DNA of 64,000 bases, taken from Hymenobacter daecheongensis DSM 21074. Its GTDB lineage: Bacteria > Bacteroidota > Bacteroidia > Cytophagales > Hymenobacteraceae. The position numbers and the translations under genes were made by a program. A model generated the notes under the pieces. It searched no databases. It saw nothing but the letters and a program-made list of their open reading frames with translations, and was not told the origin of the DNA. Location: contig NZ_FQYN01000009.1 in the NCBI RefSeq assembly GCF_900141805.1, positions 124,001 to 188,000 on the forward strand. Direction: 5' to 3'. Of this stretch, positions 17,788 through 27,631 are shown piece by piece; the stretch's first letter is position 1, and the number at the start of each line of letters is the position of its first letter.

Positions 17788-19110
17788 CTACCGTGGTGGG
17801 GTGGCTGGCCGCGCACCGAGCAGGTTCAAAAACTGTATGGTGAGTTGATAAACTCCCCGGAAAGCGGTTAGGGGCAGGGTGGCGGGCTGGTCGTGCACGT
17901 CGTGGTAGGCGGTGGGGCCGCCGCGGGTGTAAAAAAAGAACGCCGGCACACCCTGTTCGGAAAAGGGAAAATGGTCGGAGTTGGCGGCGCGGCCCCGTGC
18001 GGCCAGTTGCGGCACGAAGCGGCCGGCCTCGTTTAGCCGCATGAGTTGCTGAAACCGGGAATCCAGCAGCTTACCGTTTACCACCGTCATTCCCTCTTCG
18101 CCCGTACCCAGCAGATCCATATTGATTAGGAACCGGATGCGGCTCAGCGGAAACAGCGGGTGCGCCACGTAATGGCGCGAGCCCAGCAGCCCGGCCTCCT
18201 CCGCACCGAAAGCCATAAAAGCCACGGAATAAGCCGGCTGATTTTCGGGCTGGGCGTAGTATTCGGCCAGCGCCAGCAGCATGGCCGTACCGCTGGCATT
18301 GTCGTTGGCCCCCGGAAAAAAAGTTTTTTTGCCCATGCGGCCCAGGTGGTCGTAGTGCGCCGTGACTACCAGGAAGGAATCGGGCTGCACGCGGCCCGGC
18401 ACGTAGCCGATGACGTTGCGGGTGGGGTAGTCGGGCTCCAGCCGGGCCGTTACCTCCACCGTGGCCTGTTGCGGGTAGTTGGCCCAACGGCTGGCCAGCA
18501 CCTGCAGGCGGGGCTGGGCGTGCTGCGTGGCGGCCAGCGAGGCCGTGAGCTTGGTGGGCACAAGCGTGATGAGCGCCGCGGCCTGGTTCAGGTGCTCGGC
18601 AAACGCATCGGGCAGGGTGCGCAGGCGCTCAGCATCGCGCTGGCGCAGCACCACTATCCGGCCGCTCAGGGGTTGGGTCAGAAAGCGTTGGCCGGCGGCT
18701 TCATTGGTGAAAATCAGGCTGTCGAGTGGAAGGAGAGGGCCGGTGACGCGGCCGGAGCCGGAAGCAGGCTCGGCAATGAAGTCGAAGCCGGGCTGGAGCG
18801 GCCGCCCATCGAGCCGGAGTGCAAATGCACCGGGAAAGGTATTGACGGTGAGAGCAAACGGCTGCGCGTAGCCGGGCGTGAAGGAGCGCAGCCCCAGCGC
18901 CTTGAAGCGCCGCGCCAGGTAGCTGGCCGCCCGCCCGGAGCCGTGCCGCACGTAGCCGCGGCCGTGCATAGCGGGCGCGGCCAGCGTGGTAATGGTTTCG
19001 CGCACCAGACCCATATCCTGCGCCCGGCCCGGTAGCGCCGCGCCGAGCAAGCCTACACTCAGGCTGAGCGGCAGGATGACGGACCAGGAAGCAGCAGGAA
19101 GAAGTCGCAT
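17788..19110 (-). CDS. Secreted M28 family zinc peptidase
   Basis: 440 residues from ATG 19110 (MRLLPAASWS); the longer frame to 19275 runs into the vanZ gene and is not needed. Signal peptide about 1-30. The M28 zinc-site elements are visible: VTAHYDHLG (His and the following Asp), GANDNASGTAMLLALAEY (bridging Asp), FGAEEAGLLGS (catalytic Glu plus Glu ligand), INMDLLG (Asp) and TAYHDVHD (final His). The region between residues 80 and 210 resembles a PA-type insert. Probably an aminopeptidase in the periplasm or outside. It is the last gene of the gcvH-vanZ-peptidase unit. Confidence 0.9.
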   Translation of the reverse strand: MRLLPAASWSVILPLSLSVGLLGAALPGRAQDMGLVRETITTLAAPAMHGRGYVRHGSGRAASYLARRFKALGLRSFTPGYAQPFALTVNTFPGAFALRLDGRPLQPGFDFIAEPASGSGRVTGPLLPLDSLIFTNEAAGQRFLTQPLSGRIVVLRQRDAERLRTLPDAFAEHLNQAAALITLVPTKLTASLAATQHAQPRLQVLASRWANYPQQATVEVTARLEPDYPTRNVIGYVPGRVQPDSFLVVTAHYDHLGRMGKKTFFPGANDNASGTAMLLALAEYYAQPENQPAYSVAFMAFGAEEAGLLGSRHYVAHPLFPLSRIRFLINMDLLGTGEEGMTVVNGKLLDSRFQQLMRLNEAGRFVPQLAARGRAANSDHFPFSEQGVPAFFFYTRGGPTAYHDVHDQPATLPLTAFRGVYQLTIQFLNLLGARPATPPR

Positions 19111-19132
19111 AAGAAAAGGAGCAAAGCCAGCC

Positions 19133-19549
19133 TCAGTCCCACCAGCGGCGCAACGCCCACATACTGAGCAGCCCCGCGCCGGTGCCGATACCGTCGCTGA
19201 TAACGTCGGACCATTCGCCGTGGCGGCCCAGGGCCATGCGCATCTGCAGCAGCTCGATGAGGGCGCCGAAGGCAAGGCCGCTCAGCAGCACCAGGGCGAA
19301 GGCGTGCTGCCGCACCCGCGGAAACCGCCGCTGCCGCCGGGCGGAGAAGTAGCTCAGGACTGCCAGCACCCAGAAGACGAAGGCGTGCGCGGCCGTATCG
19401 AAGGAAACTAGCTCCCAGGGCGGCGTGTGGGGCATGTCCTGGGCCGGCGTGAGGGTGAGTACCAACACCAGCGCCGCCCACGCCAGCGGCAGGACCACGA
19501 GGGCCCGGCGGCGGGACGAGGGCGGCGCGGTAAGCGGCACGACCGGCAA
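19133..19549 (-). CDS. VanZ family membrane protein
   Basis: 138 residues with four hydrophobic segments (about 17-34, 53-68, 85-102, 120-133), the TLTP motif after helix 1 and the FGALIELLQ...GRHGEWSDVISDGIG motif that defines VanZ-like proteins. The biochemical role of the family is unclear (teicoplanin resistance in the founding member). It begins 5 nt after gcvH ends, so it is in the same transcript. A sprA-gcvH-vanZ order is common in Bacteroidota as far as I recall. Confidence 0.88.
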   Translation of the reverse strand: MPVVPLTAPPSSRRRALVVLPLAWAALVLVLTLTPAQDMPHTPPWELVSFDTAAHAFVFWVLAVLSYFSARRQRRFPRVRQHAFALVLLSGLAFGALIELLQMRMALGRHGEWSDVISDGIGTGAGLLSMWALRRWWD

Positions 19550-19554
19550 ATCAG

Positions 19555-19935
19555 CTATGCGCCAACCAGCTCGCCGTAGGCTTCGGCCGAAAGCAGGGCC
19601 TCCAGCTCGGCGGGGTTGGTAATGGCCATTTTTACCATCCAGCCGTCGCCGTAGGGGTCCGAATTTACGGTTTCGGGGCTGCCATCGAGCTTCTCATTTA
19701 CTTCGAGCACGGTGCCCGTAATGGGGCTGAACAGGTCGGAGACGGTTTTTACGGCTTCCACCGTACCGAAAACCTCGTTCTGCGCTACGTCTTTGTCCAG
19801 CGTGTCGATGTCAACATACACAATGTCGCCAAGCTCTTTCTGGGCGTGGTCGGTGATGCCGATGTAGGCAACGTCGCCTTCCACGCGGATCCACTCGTGC
19901 TCTTTGGTGTACTTCAGGTTGGCAGGAAGATTCAT
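19555..19935 (-). CDS. gcvH: Glycine cleavage system H protein
   Basis: 126 residues. GcvH carries the lipoyl arm that shuttles the aminomethyl group between the P, T and L proteins. The lipoylation lysine is Lys63 in GTVEAVKTVSD; the N-terminal YTKEHEWIRVEGDVAYIGIT and the SPITGTVLEVNE segment are diagnostic. Full length. The other gcv genes are not in the window. It has its own -7 box, separate from the sprA unit. Confidence 0.97.
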   Translation of the reverse strand: MNLPANLKYTKEHEWIRVEGDVAYIGITDHAQKELGDIVYVDIDTLDKDVAQNEVFGTVEAVKTVSDLFSPITGTVLEVNEKLDGSPETVNSDPYGDGWMVKMAITNPAELEALLSAEAYGELVGA

Positions 19936-19981
19936 GGGGTGATTTTGGGGGAAGAGAAAGGATAGGCAAGCGTACTGCGCT

Positions 19982-19989
19982 CAAAAGTA
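19982..19989 (-). promoter_or_regulatory. -7 box (TACTTTTG) for gcvH
   Basis: On the minus strand, 46 nt upstream of the gcvH ATG and downstream of the sprA terminator, which makes gcvH-vanZ-M28 a separate unit. Confidence 0.6.
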
Positions 19990-20041
19990 CGCGTTGGCGC
20001 GGTAAATGGCTAAACGGCTAGCGGAGCAATTGGCCGGGGCC

Positions 20042-20080
20042 AAAAGAAAAGGCCGGCGCGCAGCAGCACCGGCCTTTTCT
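20042..20080 (-). terminator. Terminator after sprA
   Basis: 12-bp stem (20045-20056 with 20069-20080) with a 12-nt loop; on the minus strand it ends in TTTTCTTTTG. Confidence 0.82.
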
Positions 20081-20101
20081 AACCCGCCTAGGGGCTTTTT
20101 G

Positions 20102-23100
20102 TTACTGCGAAAGGCTCCAGCGCAGTTGAATGCCGCCTTCCGTGGCCGAGTTCTTATAGGAGTTCTCCACTTTCGGATCGGTGACGGTGCGCGAGAAGAA
20201 GAACTGCAGGTTCACGCGCTGGTTCAGTACGTAGTCGATGGTGGGGCGCAGCTGCATCTGGCGGGTGCCGTTGGTGGTCAGGCCGCGGGCGCGGCCGGGG
20301 TTGCCCACCACGTTCGGGGCCGGGTCCACGGATTCTTCGATGGTACGCTGAATGGAGGAGTTGTCGCGGATGGACAGGTCCAGGCGGGCCGTCAGCTCAT
20401 TGCGCAGCACCTTCTGCTCGCCGCCGATGCGGAACGGAATTTTCAGGCGGTTGGTGGCGTAGCCGAAGCCTATAACTAGCTCCTGGGTGTGCAGCTCCGT
20501 CACCTGGGCATTGGTGGTGTTTAGGCCCACGGCCCGCTCGGTACGGTATTCCACGCGGCCGGTCACCTTCTGCAAAGTCTGGAAATTGACCCCGATGAGC
20601 GGTGACAACCGCTCGGCAATACTCACCTGCCCGATAACGTAGTACGGAATCAGCTGCCCGCTCTCGTTCAGAATGCTGGAAAGCTCGGTTGGGCCTTCGG
20701 GCACCCGGTTGTATTGGGTGGAGGTGGTGTAGCTGGCCACGTTGTAGTTGGCCGCGTAGGCGTGATTCAGCGTGATGGAGCGGAAATAGCGCTTCACGAA
20801 GGGCAGCTCGGCCAGTCCGTTGTAGTTGATGGTCCAGTTCGGAATCGGGAGCAGGGCAAACGGGTCGAACCGCTTGGCCTTGTAGCCATTCGACGACTTG
20901 CCGCGGTAGGCATCCAGGAAAGCGGGCAGCAGCACGTCCTGCGAGTTGTAGCCGTAGCCAAACTCACCGCCGGTGGGGTTGGCCGCTTTCAGCCGCTCCC
21001 GCACGATTACGCGGTTATCGACGAACTGATTGAAGGCCTTCGAGATGGAGCCGTTGGCACTTTGGTCGCCGAAATAGGTTTGGATGGTGATGATGGACGT
21101 GCTGAACGAGCCATTGCCCAGCGGCTGGCTGGCCCGCGGAATGCTGCCGGGCACCGCCGCCAGCGTGGCTGTATCCACGGGCAGGCGGTAGAATACTTCC
21201 CGGTTGCGCACCACGTTGCGACGGCCATCGAGCTGAATATTGAAGTCGCGGAAGGGCTCCAGGGCGGTGCGCAGCGTGAGGGCCTCGGTGAGCAGCGAGC
21301 TGAGCGGCGTGTTCAGAAAGTCGCTGTTGCGGGTGTACCAGCCGTTGTTGTAGGCGCGGTCAAACAGGCCGTCGAGGTCCGACTGCTGGCCCAGGATGAA
21401 GGGCACGCCCGGCGCGTTGAAGTCGCTGTCGAGGCCGAAGAGGCGGGTGCGCGGCAGGTAGCCGGGCAGCAGCGTGCCGGCGCTGCGGGTGTAGGTAAAG
21501 TTCAGGGAGCGGGCCGTCATCAGGGAGCGAAGCACGGCTTTCAGCGCCCGCAGCTCGGGGCCTTTCACCGAGTCTTTCTTCGCCACGGCTTCGCCGGCCA
21601 CGCCGGCCTGCTTGGGCCCTTCCATATCCAGCAGCTGCCCTTTGCGGCCACCCTGGGCCGATTTGGCCTCCTGGCCGGGCGGCGGGGCGTTGTTGATGAT
21701 GTTCAGGAAGCGCACTTTGTTGTAGAGCTTCACCAGATCAATCTTGCCATTGGCACTTACCTCCCGGTTGTTCTGAATCGTGTTGCCCAGGTCGAGGCGG
21801 GTGGTGGTCGTGTCGTTGACGTCGGTTGGGTTGAGCGGGGCACGCAGGGCCGTAGAGGCCGCCTCCCAAGTGTAGTTGGCCGCGTAGCGCGTATCGGCCG
21901 ATAGCCAGTCGGTGAGCGGAAACTTATCCAGCGGCAGGCGGTAGGTAAGGGCCACGGTCTGGTTGAAGTTGGTGGTGCGGCCCCCGCGCTGAAACAGGTT
22001 GTTGCGCAGCAGCTGGCGGTTGGTGCGGGCCGTGTCGCCGTTGCCGATGGTGCGGCCCACGCCCTCATCCACCACCGCGCGGTTGTTGGCGGTGTAGTCG
22101 AAAATGAGGCTCTTGGTCAGGTCCCACTTCAGGTCGTAGATGCGGTTGAAGAAGAAGCTCTTCTGGAAAATGCCGGGGCCGGCCGACACCGGCAGCTGGC
22201 CGGGCGTGAGCGTGCGCTGCAGAAACCGCTCGTTGTAGCGCCGGTCAATGTCGGCGCGGAAGGAGAAGCGGCTGGGCAGCGGCGTGAAGTTCAGGTCCTG
22301 AATGATTTTCAGGTACGGCGAGTCCAGCACCTTCACTTTGGCCAGCGGGGTGTAGTTTTTGGGCGTGGTCTGGTAGAGGTAGGCCACCGCCGCGTTGTAG
22401 GTCTTGGTGAAGTCGCTGCGGGTCCGGATGTCGGTGTGCTCGCGCTCCGTGAGCGTGTAGCTTAGGGCCAGGTTTTCGATGTCGTAGGGCCGCGGCTTGC
22501 GCTCGGTGTTGGTGCGCTCCTTGCGCACGTTCAGCAGGCTGATACTGCGGCTGTTCGTCTGGTCAATGACGGCCTTGCGGTAAGCGGCTTTGTCCGAGGC
22601 CTTCTCAAACTTCTCCAACGACTGGCTCAGACGGGTGTCGGGGTCGAGCGGGTCGTAGCGGGGCGAGCGGCTTTCGTGGCCGGTTTGCAGCAGCACCGGC
22701 ACGCGCAGGCCCAGCTTCTCGGGCAGCAGCTTGTCGCCGGCCACCGTGGCGTTCAGGTCGCCGCGCAGAATGTTGTCGAGCGAGCGTTGGGCCAGCTTGT
22801 CCTGCAAGCCGCCGAAGCCTACCGAGGTGAAGCTGCCGGTGGCCGTGATGTTGGCCAGATCAGCCAGCTTGGTGTTGAAGCGGGCCGTGGCTGCCCAGCC
22901 GCTTTCGCGGTCGAAGTCGAACACCCGGAACTCATCGGCCCACAGGCACAAGGACTTGGCGTTGCCGTCGTCGCCGGGGTTTAGCACCCCGATCAGCACG
23001 CCCTGCACGGCGCTGAAATCGGGGTTGCCCACCACTTTGATGGTGGCCCCGTTGGGCAGCGTCTTGATGTAGGGCCGCAGGAAGTCGGGGTTGCCGGACT

Positions 23101-26100
23101 TATTGCGCTCCGATTTGGCATCGATGAAATCCTGGAAGGCAATCTGCACCTCGTTCTGGGCGGGCCAGATTTCGCCCTGCGTAGTGGCTCCCGGCTGCGT
23201 GATGCGCAGCGGCAGCGCGTACTCGTAGTAGTTCTGGGTGTAGTCAGTGCCGATGCGGATGAAAGCCTGCACGTCGCCGTCGCGCACGCTGCGCTCTTCG
23301 CTTTCGGCGTGCAGAAACAGGCGCAGCTGCTTGTAGCGCAGCATGTTGATGTTCACGTTCTTATAAGCTGCCTTGCCGAAGCCGTCGAGCAGATTGTCGG
23401 CGCACAGGCGCAACGACTGCTCGTTCTGCTGGCGGTTCACGGTGCCCGAGCCGTATTCCCGGTCGCGCTCAATGTTGGGCGGCAGCACGTATGGAATAGC
23501 GCCCTTGCCGGCCACGGCGGCCAGCCCGTTTTCCTCCAGGCTCACCGTCGAGATGGTGAACGGGGTCAGGTCGGGGCCGCAGCCCACGCAGGGGCGGCCG
23601 CCTTCCGTAATCGGGCTCAAGAGCCGCCGCCACTGGTTGGCCACAAACTGCGGCTGGGCCAGGCGCAGCACCACCGGCTCCTCGAAGTGGGTGAGGTACA
23701 TGCGCACGAAGCGAATCGACTTGAAGCCGAACTCGGTGGGTGCTCCGCGCACGGCCGAAGGCTGCCGCACCGGAATGCGGAACTGATACCACGACACCGC
23801 GTCGCCGTTGATGTTGTTCGTAACCCGGTCCACGATGTAGTTCTGGCCCACGGTCAGCTCGCCGGGCTTCAGCGAAATCTTGTACTCGTAGTAGCGCTCC
23901 GTGTCGGAAATGACGTTGTCGCGGTTCAGGTCTTCCTTGTCGGGGAAGGCCGTGGAGCTTTGTTGGCTGTTGGCCTGCGAGTTGCCCTGCATGCCGTTGT
24001 ACTGCTTGTAGCGCCCCAGAATCTTGGTGTTGGTCTGGTCGTAGCCGCCGTCGAGGTGGTGGCGGAAGTTGTCGGCCGAGGGGTCGGCGATGCCCGCGTA
24101 CTGCGGGCTGGTGCGGGCGAAGAAGGCCTTTTCCTCGTCGTCGTTCAGGCCGTCGAGGCCGATGTCCTGGCGGCTGCGGCCGTCGGGCGAGGCGCTGAAG
24201 GCATCGGTGAGAAACTGCTGCTTCGTAACCTGGCCCCAGATGGTTTCGCGCACATCCTGGGCCGTGATGCTGGCCCCGTCGGGCAGGCCGTTTTCAAACT
24301 CGTGCTGGTTGTCGTCGCGCAGCACATCTTCTGAAATCGAGCCCAGATTCAGATACAGCTCGCCGCCGGTGGTGTTGTTCACGGGCGGATTTTCCGAGTC
24401 GTTGATCTGGCCGTTGACGCTCTTGATGAAGGGGTCCATGAGCCAGAACTCCATGTACTCCACGTTGGCGTTGTCGAAGTCGGTATCGAAGGTAATTTCG
24501 CGGCTGATGCCGCCGTAGTTGTCGAAGTTCAGGTTCGGGTTGGCCGGGTTCAGGAATTTGCCGTCGGCCGATACGGCCGGGTTGTAGTTATACTGGCCGC
24601 GCTCCTGCGGAAAATACGACAGGTCCAGGGTGTACTCGAAGCCGTTGCCAGTCGCGCCCACGTCGCGGTTCGGGAATATTTCGGTGCGCTTCACGCCCCG
24701 CGTGTAGTGGTTGCGCAGGTCGCCGTCGGAGATGTTGCCGGGCTTGTTGCTGCCGTTGGTGTAGTAGCTCTGATCGACGGTGTACCAGGCCAGCTTGGCG
24801 CGGTTGAATGCGTAGGATAGGTCTTTTTTGGTGCCGCCGGGCACCGTGAGGGGCGTGGTGGCCAGCCGCCAGCTGATGGCCGAGTTCAGCCCGCCCAGCG
24901 AATAGGGCGTGCGCGCATTCTCGAAGTCGTCGATGTACGACACGCCATTCTCGCCGCGGCCCAGCTGCGACTTGCCGGGCACCAGCTGCGCAATTTCGCC
25001 GCTAAAGGCCACCGACGACGGCTCCTTGGTCGAAATCAGCGGCAGCATATCCAGGTACTTGGTCAGGGCCCGCGACTCGCGTCGGGCATTCACGTCGAGG
25101 CCGTAGATGGTGTTGTTGCCCGGCTCGTCGCCGATGTTTACGCGGTTGATGCCGGGGGCCTGGTTTTCGCGCAGGTGCAGCACCGTGGCCCCGAAGTTCA
25201 CGTCCTGGTTCAGGCGGTAATCAAACCGCGCGCCCAGCAGGCGGCGCGGCTGCACCTGCACCAGCGCGTTTTTCTCAAACTCGACGCGCAGCTCGTTGGC
25301 CGAGTTGAGGTAGCTCGGGTTCAGGATTTTCACCTTCGCCTGATCGTAGAAAACCTGGTAGTCGCGGCCTTCTTCGAGCAATGTGCTGCCCGAGCGCACC
25401 CGCACCGAGCCCTCGGCAATGCCGATGCCGGGCAGGCTGATTTCGTCGGAGGTGGTGGCCTGAAACCGGCCGCGCAGGAAGAATTTGTCCTTCTCCTGAA
25501 TCTGCTGCGCGTCGCTCTGGGTCTGGTTGTAGAGCGCCTGATACACGTACTTGGCGGCCAGCAGGCGCTCGGTGGCGGCATTGGCCCCCAGTGTGTCAAA
25601 CTGGGCCCGCAGGTAGCCGCCGAAGGGCTCCACCACCGGGAAGATAATCTTGCCCAAGTCGGGGTCGATGGTGGTGCCGGGGAAAAAGTCGAAGTTGCCG
25701 TCGGGGTTGCGGTCGTTGTTGGGGTTCACGTTGTCGAGGTTCAGCACCTCAATCAGCGGCCGGTTGCGCAGCTTCTCGCCTTCCTTCAGCGAAATCAGAT
25801 CGACGCCCGTCTGGTCGTCCTTGTAGACTACCTGCAACTGAAAATTGTCGCGGTTGAGCTGGTTGGCGTTCAGCGGATAGATGTTTTTCATCATCAGATC
25901 CCACGTCGGCAGGTTGCGGGTCCGCAGGTTCAGGTTCGTCTGGCTCACGGTCGGGTCGGTCAGGTCGACCAGGCCCACGCCGGGGTTGGTGGCCTTCAGC
26001 ATCTTCAGGAAAATCACCTGATCGGAGCCCACCTTGCCGTAGTCTTCCTGCATCTCGCCCACCTTGTAGGTCTGTCCGTTGTAGAGATACTCGTAGGAAA

Positions 26101-27607
26101 CGCCCAGCACTTGCTCGGGCAGCAGTGTGGTGTTCAGGGAGATATAGCCCAGCTGCGCGTTAAAGGTGTACTCGCGCGGGTCGAGCTTGCGGGCCCGTAC
26201 CCGCTCGTAGTCTACGGTTTTGGTCAGGCGCAGGCCGGCTGGGTTCTGCAGAAAGTTATCGACGCGCTGCTCGTCGCGGGCGTCGTTGCCGCCCTGAATG
26301 AGAGTGGCAAACTCAGAGTTGATCTTGTTGTCGGCGGCGGCGCGGCGCTGGTTGGCGCTGAACCGCGACCGGTACACCCGCACGGGCTCGGCCAGATCCT
26401 GGAGCGCCACCACATTGCGCAGGTTTTCGGCCGAGCGGTTGTCGTTGGTCACGTATACTTCCAGCCGCCGGATTTCAACCCCCGACCGGATGGTGGGCAG
26501 GTTGAGCAGAGCCGCATCGTACCGCTCGCGGAAAAAGTGCGACAGGAAAAAGTGCCGGTCGCGCTCATACTGGCTGGCTTTCAGCTCGAAGTTGCGGCTC
26601 TGGGCGCCGTTCTGCACCCGCACCTCGTCGGCGGTGCCGCGCAGGGTGCTGGCCACGGCCGTCACGGCCAGCTTGCCGAATTGTAGCTGCGTTTTGACCC
26701 CAAACAGGTTTTGCCCGCCCTGAATCAGCGAGTTGGTGATGGGCAGACTCACGTTGCCCAGCTCAATCTTGCGGATGATTTCGGTTTCGAAGCCCGTGTA
26801 ATCGAGCTTCATGTTGTTCTCGAAGTCGAAGGCCGCTTTGGTGTCGTAATTGAAGGTGAGCCGCAATTTCTCCCCGATCTGGCCGGTGAGGTTGAGGTTC
26901 ATCGTCTGGTCGTACTGGAAGTCGCCGACGCGCTGCTGGCGTAGGGTAAGCGTGGGGTTTTCGTTGCGGTTGAAGCGGGCACCCATGCGCAGCGTCACGG
27001 CCCCGTTGGGCCGGATATCTACGTAGCTGCCCCCGAAAATCCGGTCGGCCATCGGCCCCAGGTAGATCTTGGGAATCAGGCGCTTGGCCGTGGGCGACTC
27101 CGGGTCGCCGGCCACGCCACCCGCCGACTTGCTGCGGAAGTAGCTGCGAATGGCCTCGCGCTGCTGCCATTCGGAGTACTCCTGAAAGGTCATGCGGCTC
27201 GGGTCGCGGTAGTCGATTTCCTGGCCCACCCGCTCCCGGATGTCGAAGTACTCCAGGCTGTCGTCAGGCGTCACGTTCAGGTTCACGTTGCCGGGCAGGC
27301 CCAGAATGAGCGGCGAGCGGCGGCGCTGGGGCGAAAACGGCGTGCCCGCGCGGTCGGTGGGCGCTACTTTGGGGCGGCGGCCGGGGCGGTAGCGGCTGGT
27401 ATCGGAGCGGGCCGTGCGGGCGGTATCCGGCGCCAGCGCCAGGGCCAGCGCGGCCGGGCGGCCGGCTGCGGGCAGCCAGGCCCACAGCTGGCGCAGGGCA
27501 AAGGGCTGGGTTGCGGCCGGGGAAGCCTGCGACCACCAGGCCACCAGCGACGTGATAACAACGACAGAGGCAGTGAGTAACTTCTTACCAGAGTTCAAAG
27601 GGCGCAA
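20102..27607 (-). CDS. sprA: T9SS outer-membrane translocon protein SprA
   Basis: 2501 residues, the size expected of SprA (Sov), the giant barrel that forms the T9SS outer-membrane pore and is needed for gliding and surface protein export. A N-terminal hydrophobic segment (about 9-32) is a signal peptide. Characteristic features include the long beta-strand-rich body with many Tyr/Asn/Arg repeats, the early GSYVDIRPNGAVTLRMGA and LRLTFNYDTKAAFDFENNMKL segments, and a C-terminus in a final aromatic-rich strand (GIQLRWSLSQ). An Ala/Pro-rich, poorly conserved linker follows the signal (about 33-90). It starts 24 nt after ruvA ends, so they are cotranscribed. No other T9SS core genes are in the window. 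Confidence 0.95.
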   Translation of the reverse strand: MRPLNSGKKLLTASVVVITSLVAWWSQASPAATQPFALRQLWAWLPAAGRPAALALALAPDTARTARSDTSRYRPGRRPKVAPTDRAGTPFSPQRRRSPLILGLPGNVNLNVTPDDSLEYFDIRERVGQEIDYRDPSRMTFQEYSEWQQREAIRSYFRSKSAGGVAGDPESPTAKRLIPKIYLGPMADRIFGGSYVDIRPNGAVTLRMGARFNRNENPTLTLRQQRVGDFQYDQTMNLNLTGQIGEKLRLTFNYDTKAAFDFENNMKLDYTGFETEIIRKIELGNVSLPITNSLIQGGQNLFGVKTQLQFGKLAVTAVASTLRGTADEVRVQNGAQSRNFELKASQYERDRHFFLSHFFRERYDAALLNLPTIRSGVEIRRLEVYVTNDNRSAENLRNVVALQDLAEPVRVYRSRFSANQRRAAADNKINSEFATLIQGGNDARDEQRVDNFLQNPAGLRLTKTVDYERVRARKLDPREYTFNAQLGYISLNTTLLPEQVLGVSYEYLYNGQTYKVGEMQEDYGKVGSDQVIFLKMLKATNPGVGLVDLTDPTVSQTNLNLRTRNLPTWDLMMKNIYPLNANQLNRDNFQLQVVYKDDQTGVDLISLKEGEKLRNRPLIEVLNLDNVNPNNDRNPDGNFDFFPGTTIDPDLGKIIFPVVEPFGGYLRAQFDTLGANAATERLLAAKYVYQALYNQTQSDAQQIQEKDKFFLRGRFQATTSDEISLPGIGIAEGSVRVRSGSTLLEEGRDYQVFYDQAKVKILNPSYLNSANELRVEFEKNALVQVQPRRLLGARFDYRLNQDVNFGATVLHLRENQAPGINRVNIGDEPGNNTIYGLDVNARRESRALTKYLDMLPLISTKEPSSVAFSGEIAQLVPGKSQLGRGENGVSYIDDFENARTPYSLGGLNSAISWRLATTPLTVPGGTKKDLSYAFNRAKLAWYTVDQSYYTNGSNKPGNISDGDLRNHYTRGVKRTEIFPNRDVGATGNGFEYTLDLSYFPQERGQYNYNPAVSADGKFLNPANPNLNFDNYGGISREITFDTDFDNANVEYMEFWLMDPFIKSVNGQINDSENPPVNNTTGGELYLNLGSISEDVLRDDNQHEFENGLPDGASITAQDVRETIWGQVTKQQFLTDAFSASPDGRSRQDIGLDGLNDDEEKAFFARTSPQYAGIADPSADNFRHHLDGGYDQTNTKILGRYKQYNGMQGNSQANSQQSSTAFPDKEDLNRDNVISDTERYYEYKISLKPGELTVGQNYIVDRVTNNINGDAVSWYQFRIPVRQPSAVRGAPTEFGFKSIRFVRMYLTHFEEPVVLRLAQPQFVANQWRRLLSPITEGGRPCVGCGPDLTPFTISTVSLEENGLAAVAGKGAIPYVLPPNIERDREYGSGTVNRQQNEQSLRLCADNLLDGFGKAAYKNVNINMLRYKQLRLFLHAESEERSVRDGDVQAFIRIGTDYTQNYYEYALPLRITQPGATTQGEIWPAQNEVQIAFQDFIDAKSERNKSGNPDFLRPYIKTLPNGATIKVVGNPDFSAVQGVLIGVLNPGDDGNAKSLCLWADEFRVFDFDRESGWAATARFNTKLADLANITATGSFTSVGFGGLQDKLAQRSLDNILRGDLNATVAGDKLLPEKLGLRVPVLLQTGHESRSPRYDPLDPDTRLSQSLEKFEKASDKAAYRKAVIDQTNSRSISLLNVRKERTNTERKPRPYDIENLALSYTLTEREHTDIRTRSDFTKTYNAAVAYLYQTTPKNYTPLAKVKVLDSPYLKIIQDLNFTPLPSRFSFRADIDRRYNERFLQRTLTPGQLPVSAGPGIFQKSFFFNRIYDLKWDLTKSLIFDYTANNRAVVDEGVGRTIGNGDTARTNRQLLRNNLFQRGGRTTNFNQTVALTYRLPLDKFPLTDWLSADTRYAANYTWEAASTALRAPLNPTDVNDTTTTRLDLGNTIQNNREVSANGKIDLVKLYNKVRFLNIINNAPPPGQEAKSAQGGRKGQLLDMEGPKQAGVAGEAVAKKDSVKGPELRALKAVLRSLMTARSLNFTYTRSAGTLLPGYLPRTRLFGLDSDFNAPGVPFILGQQSDLDGLFDRAYNNGWYTRNSDFLNTPLSSLLTEALTLRTALEPFRDFNIQLDGRRNVVRNREVFYRLPVDTATLAAVPGSIPRASQPLGNGSFSTSIITIQTYFGDQSANGSISKAFNQFVDNRVIVRERLKAANPTGGEFGYGYNSQDVLLPAFLDAYRGKSSNGYKAKRFDPFALLPIPNWTINYNGLAELPFVKRYFRSITLNHAYAANYNVASYTTSTQYNRVPEGPTELSSILNESGQLIPYYVIGQVSIAERLSPLIGVNFQTLQKVTGRVEYRTERAVGLNTTNAQVTELHTQELVIGFGYATNRLKIPFRIGGEQKVLRNELTARLDLSIRDNSSIQRTIEESVDPAPNVVGNPGRARGLTTNGTRQMQLRPTIDYVLNQRVNLQFFFSRTVTDPKVENSYKNSATEGGIQLRWSLSQ

Positions 27608-27631
27608 TCAAGCGGCGAGCCGCGTAAAAAT

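Noticed and set aside
17613..17816. A 67-codon minus-strand frame between the long hairpin and the M28 gene
   Set aside because: Pro/Arg/Ser-rich product, no signal peptide or motif, and it overlaps the M28 gene end.
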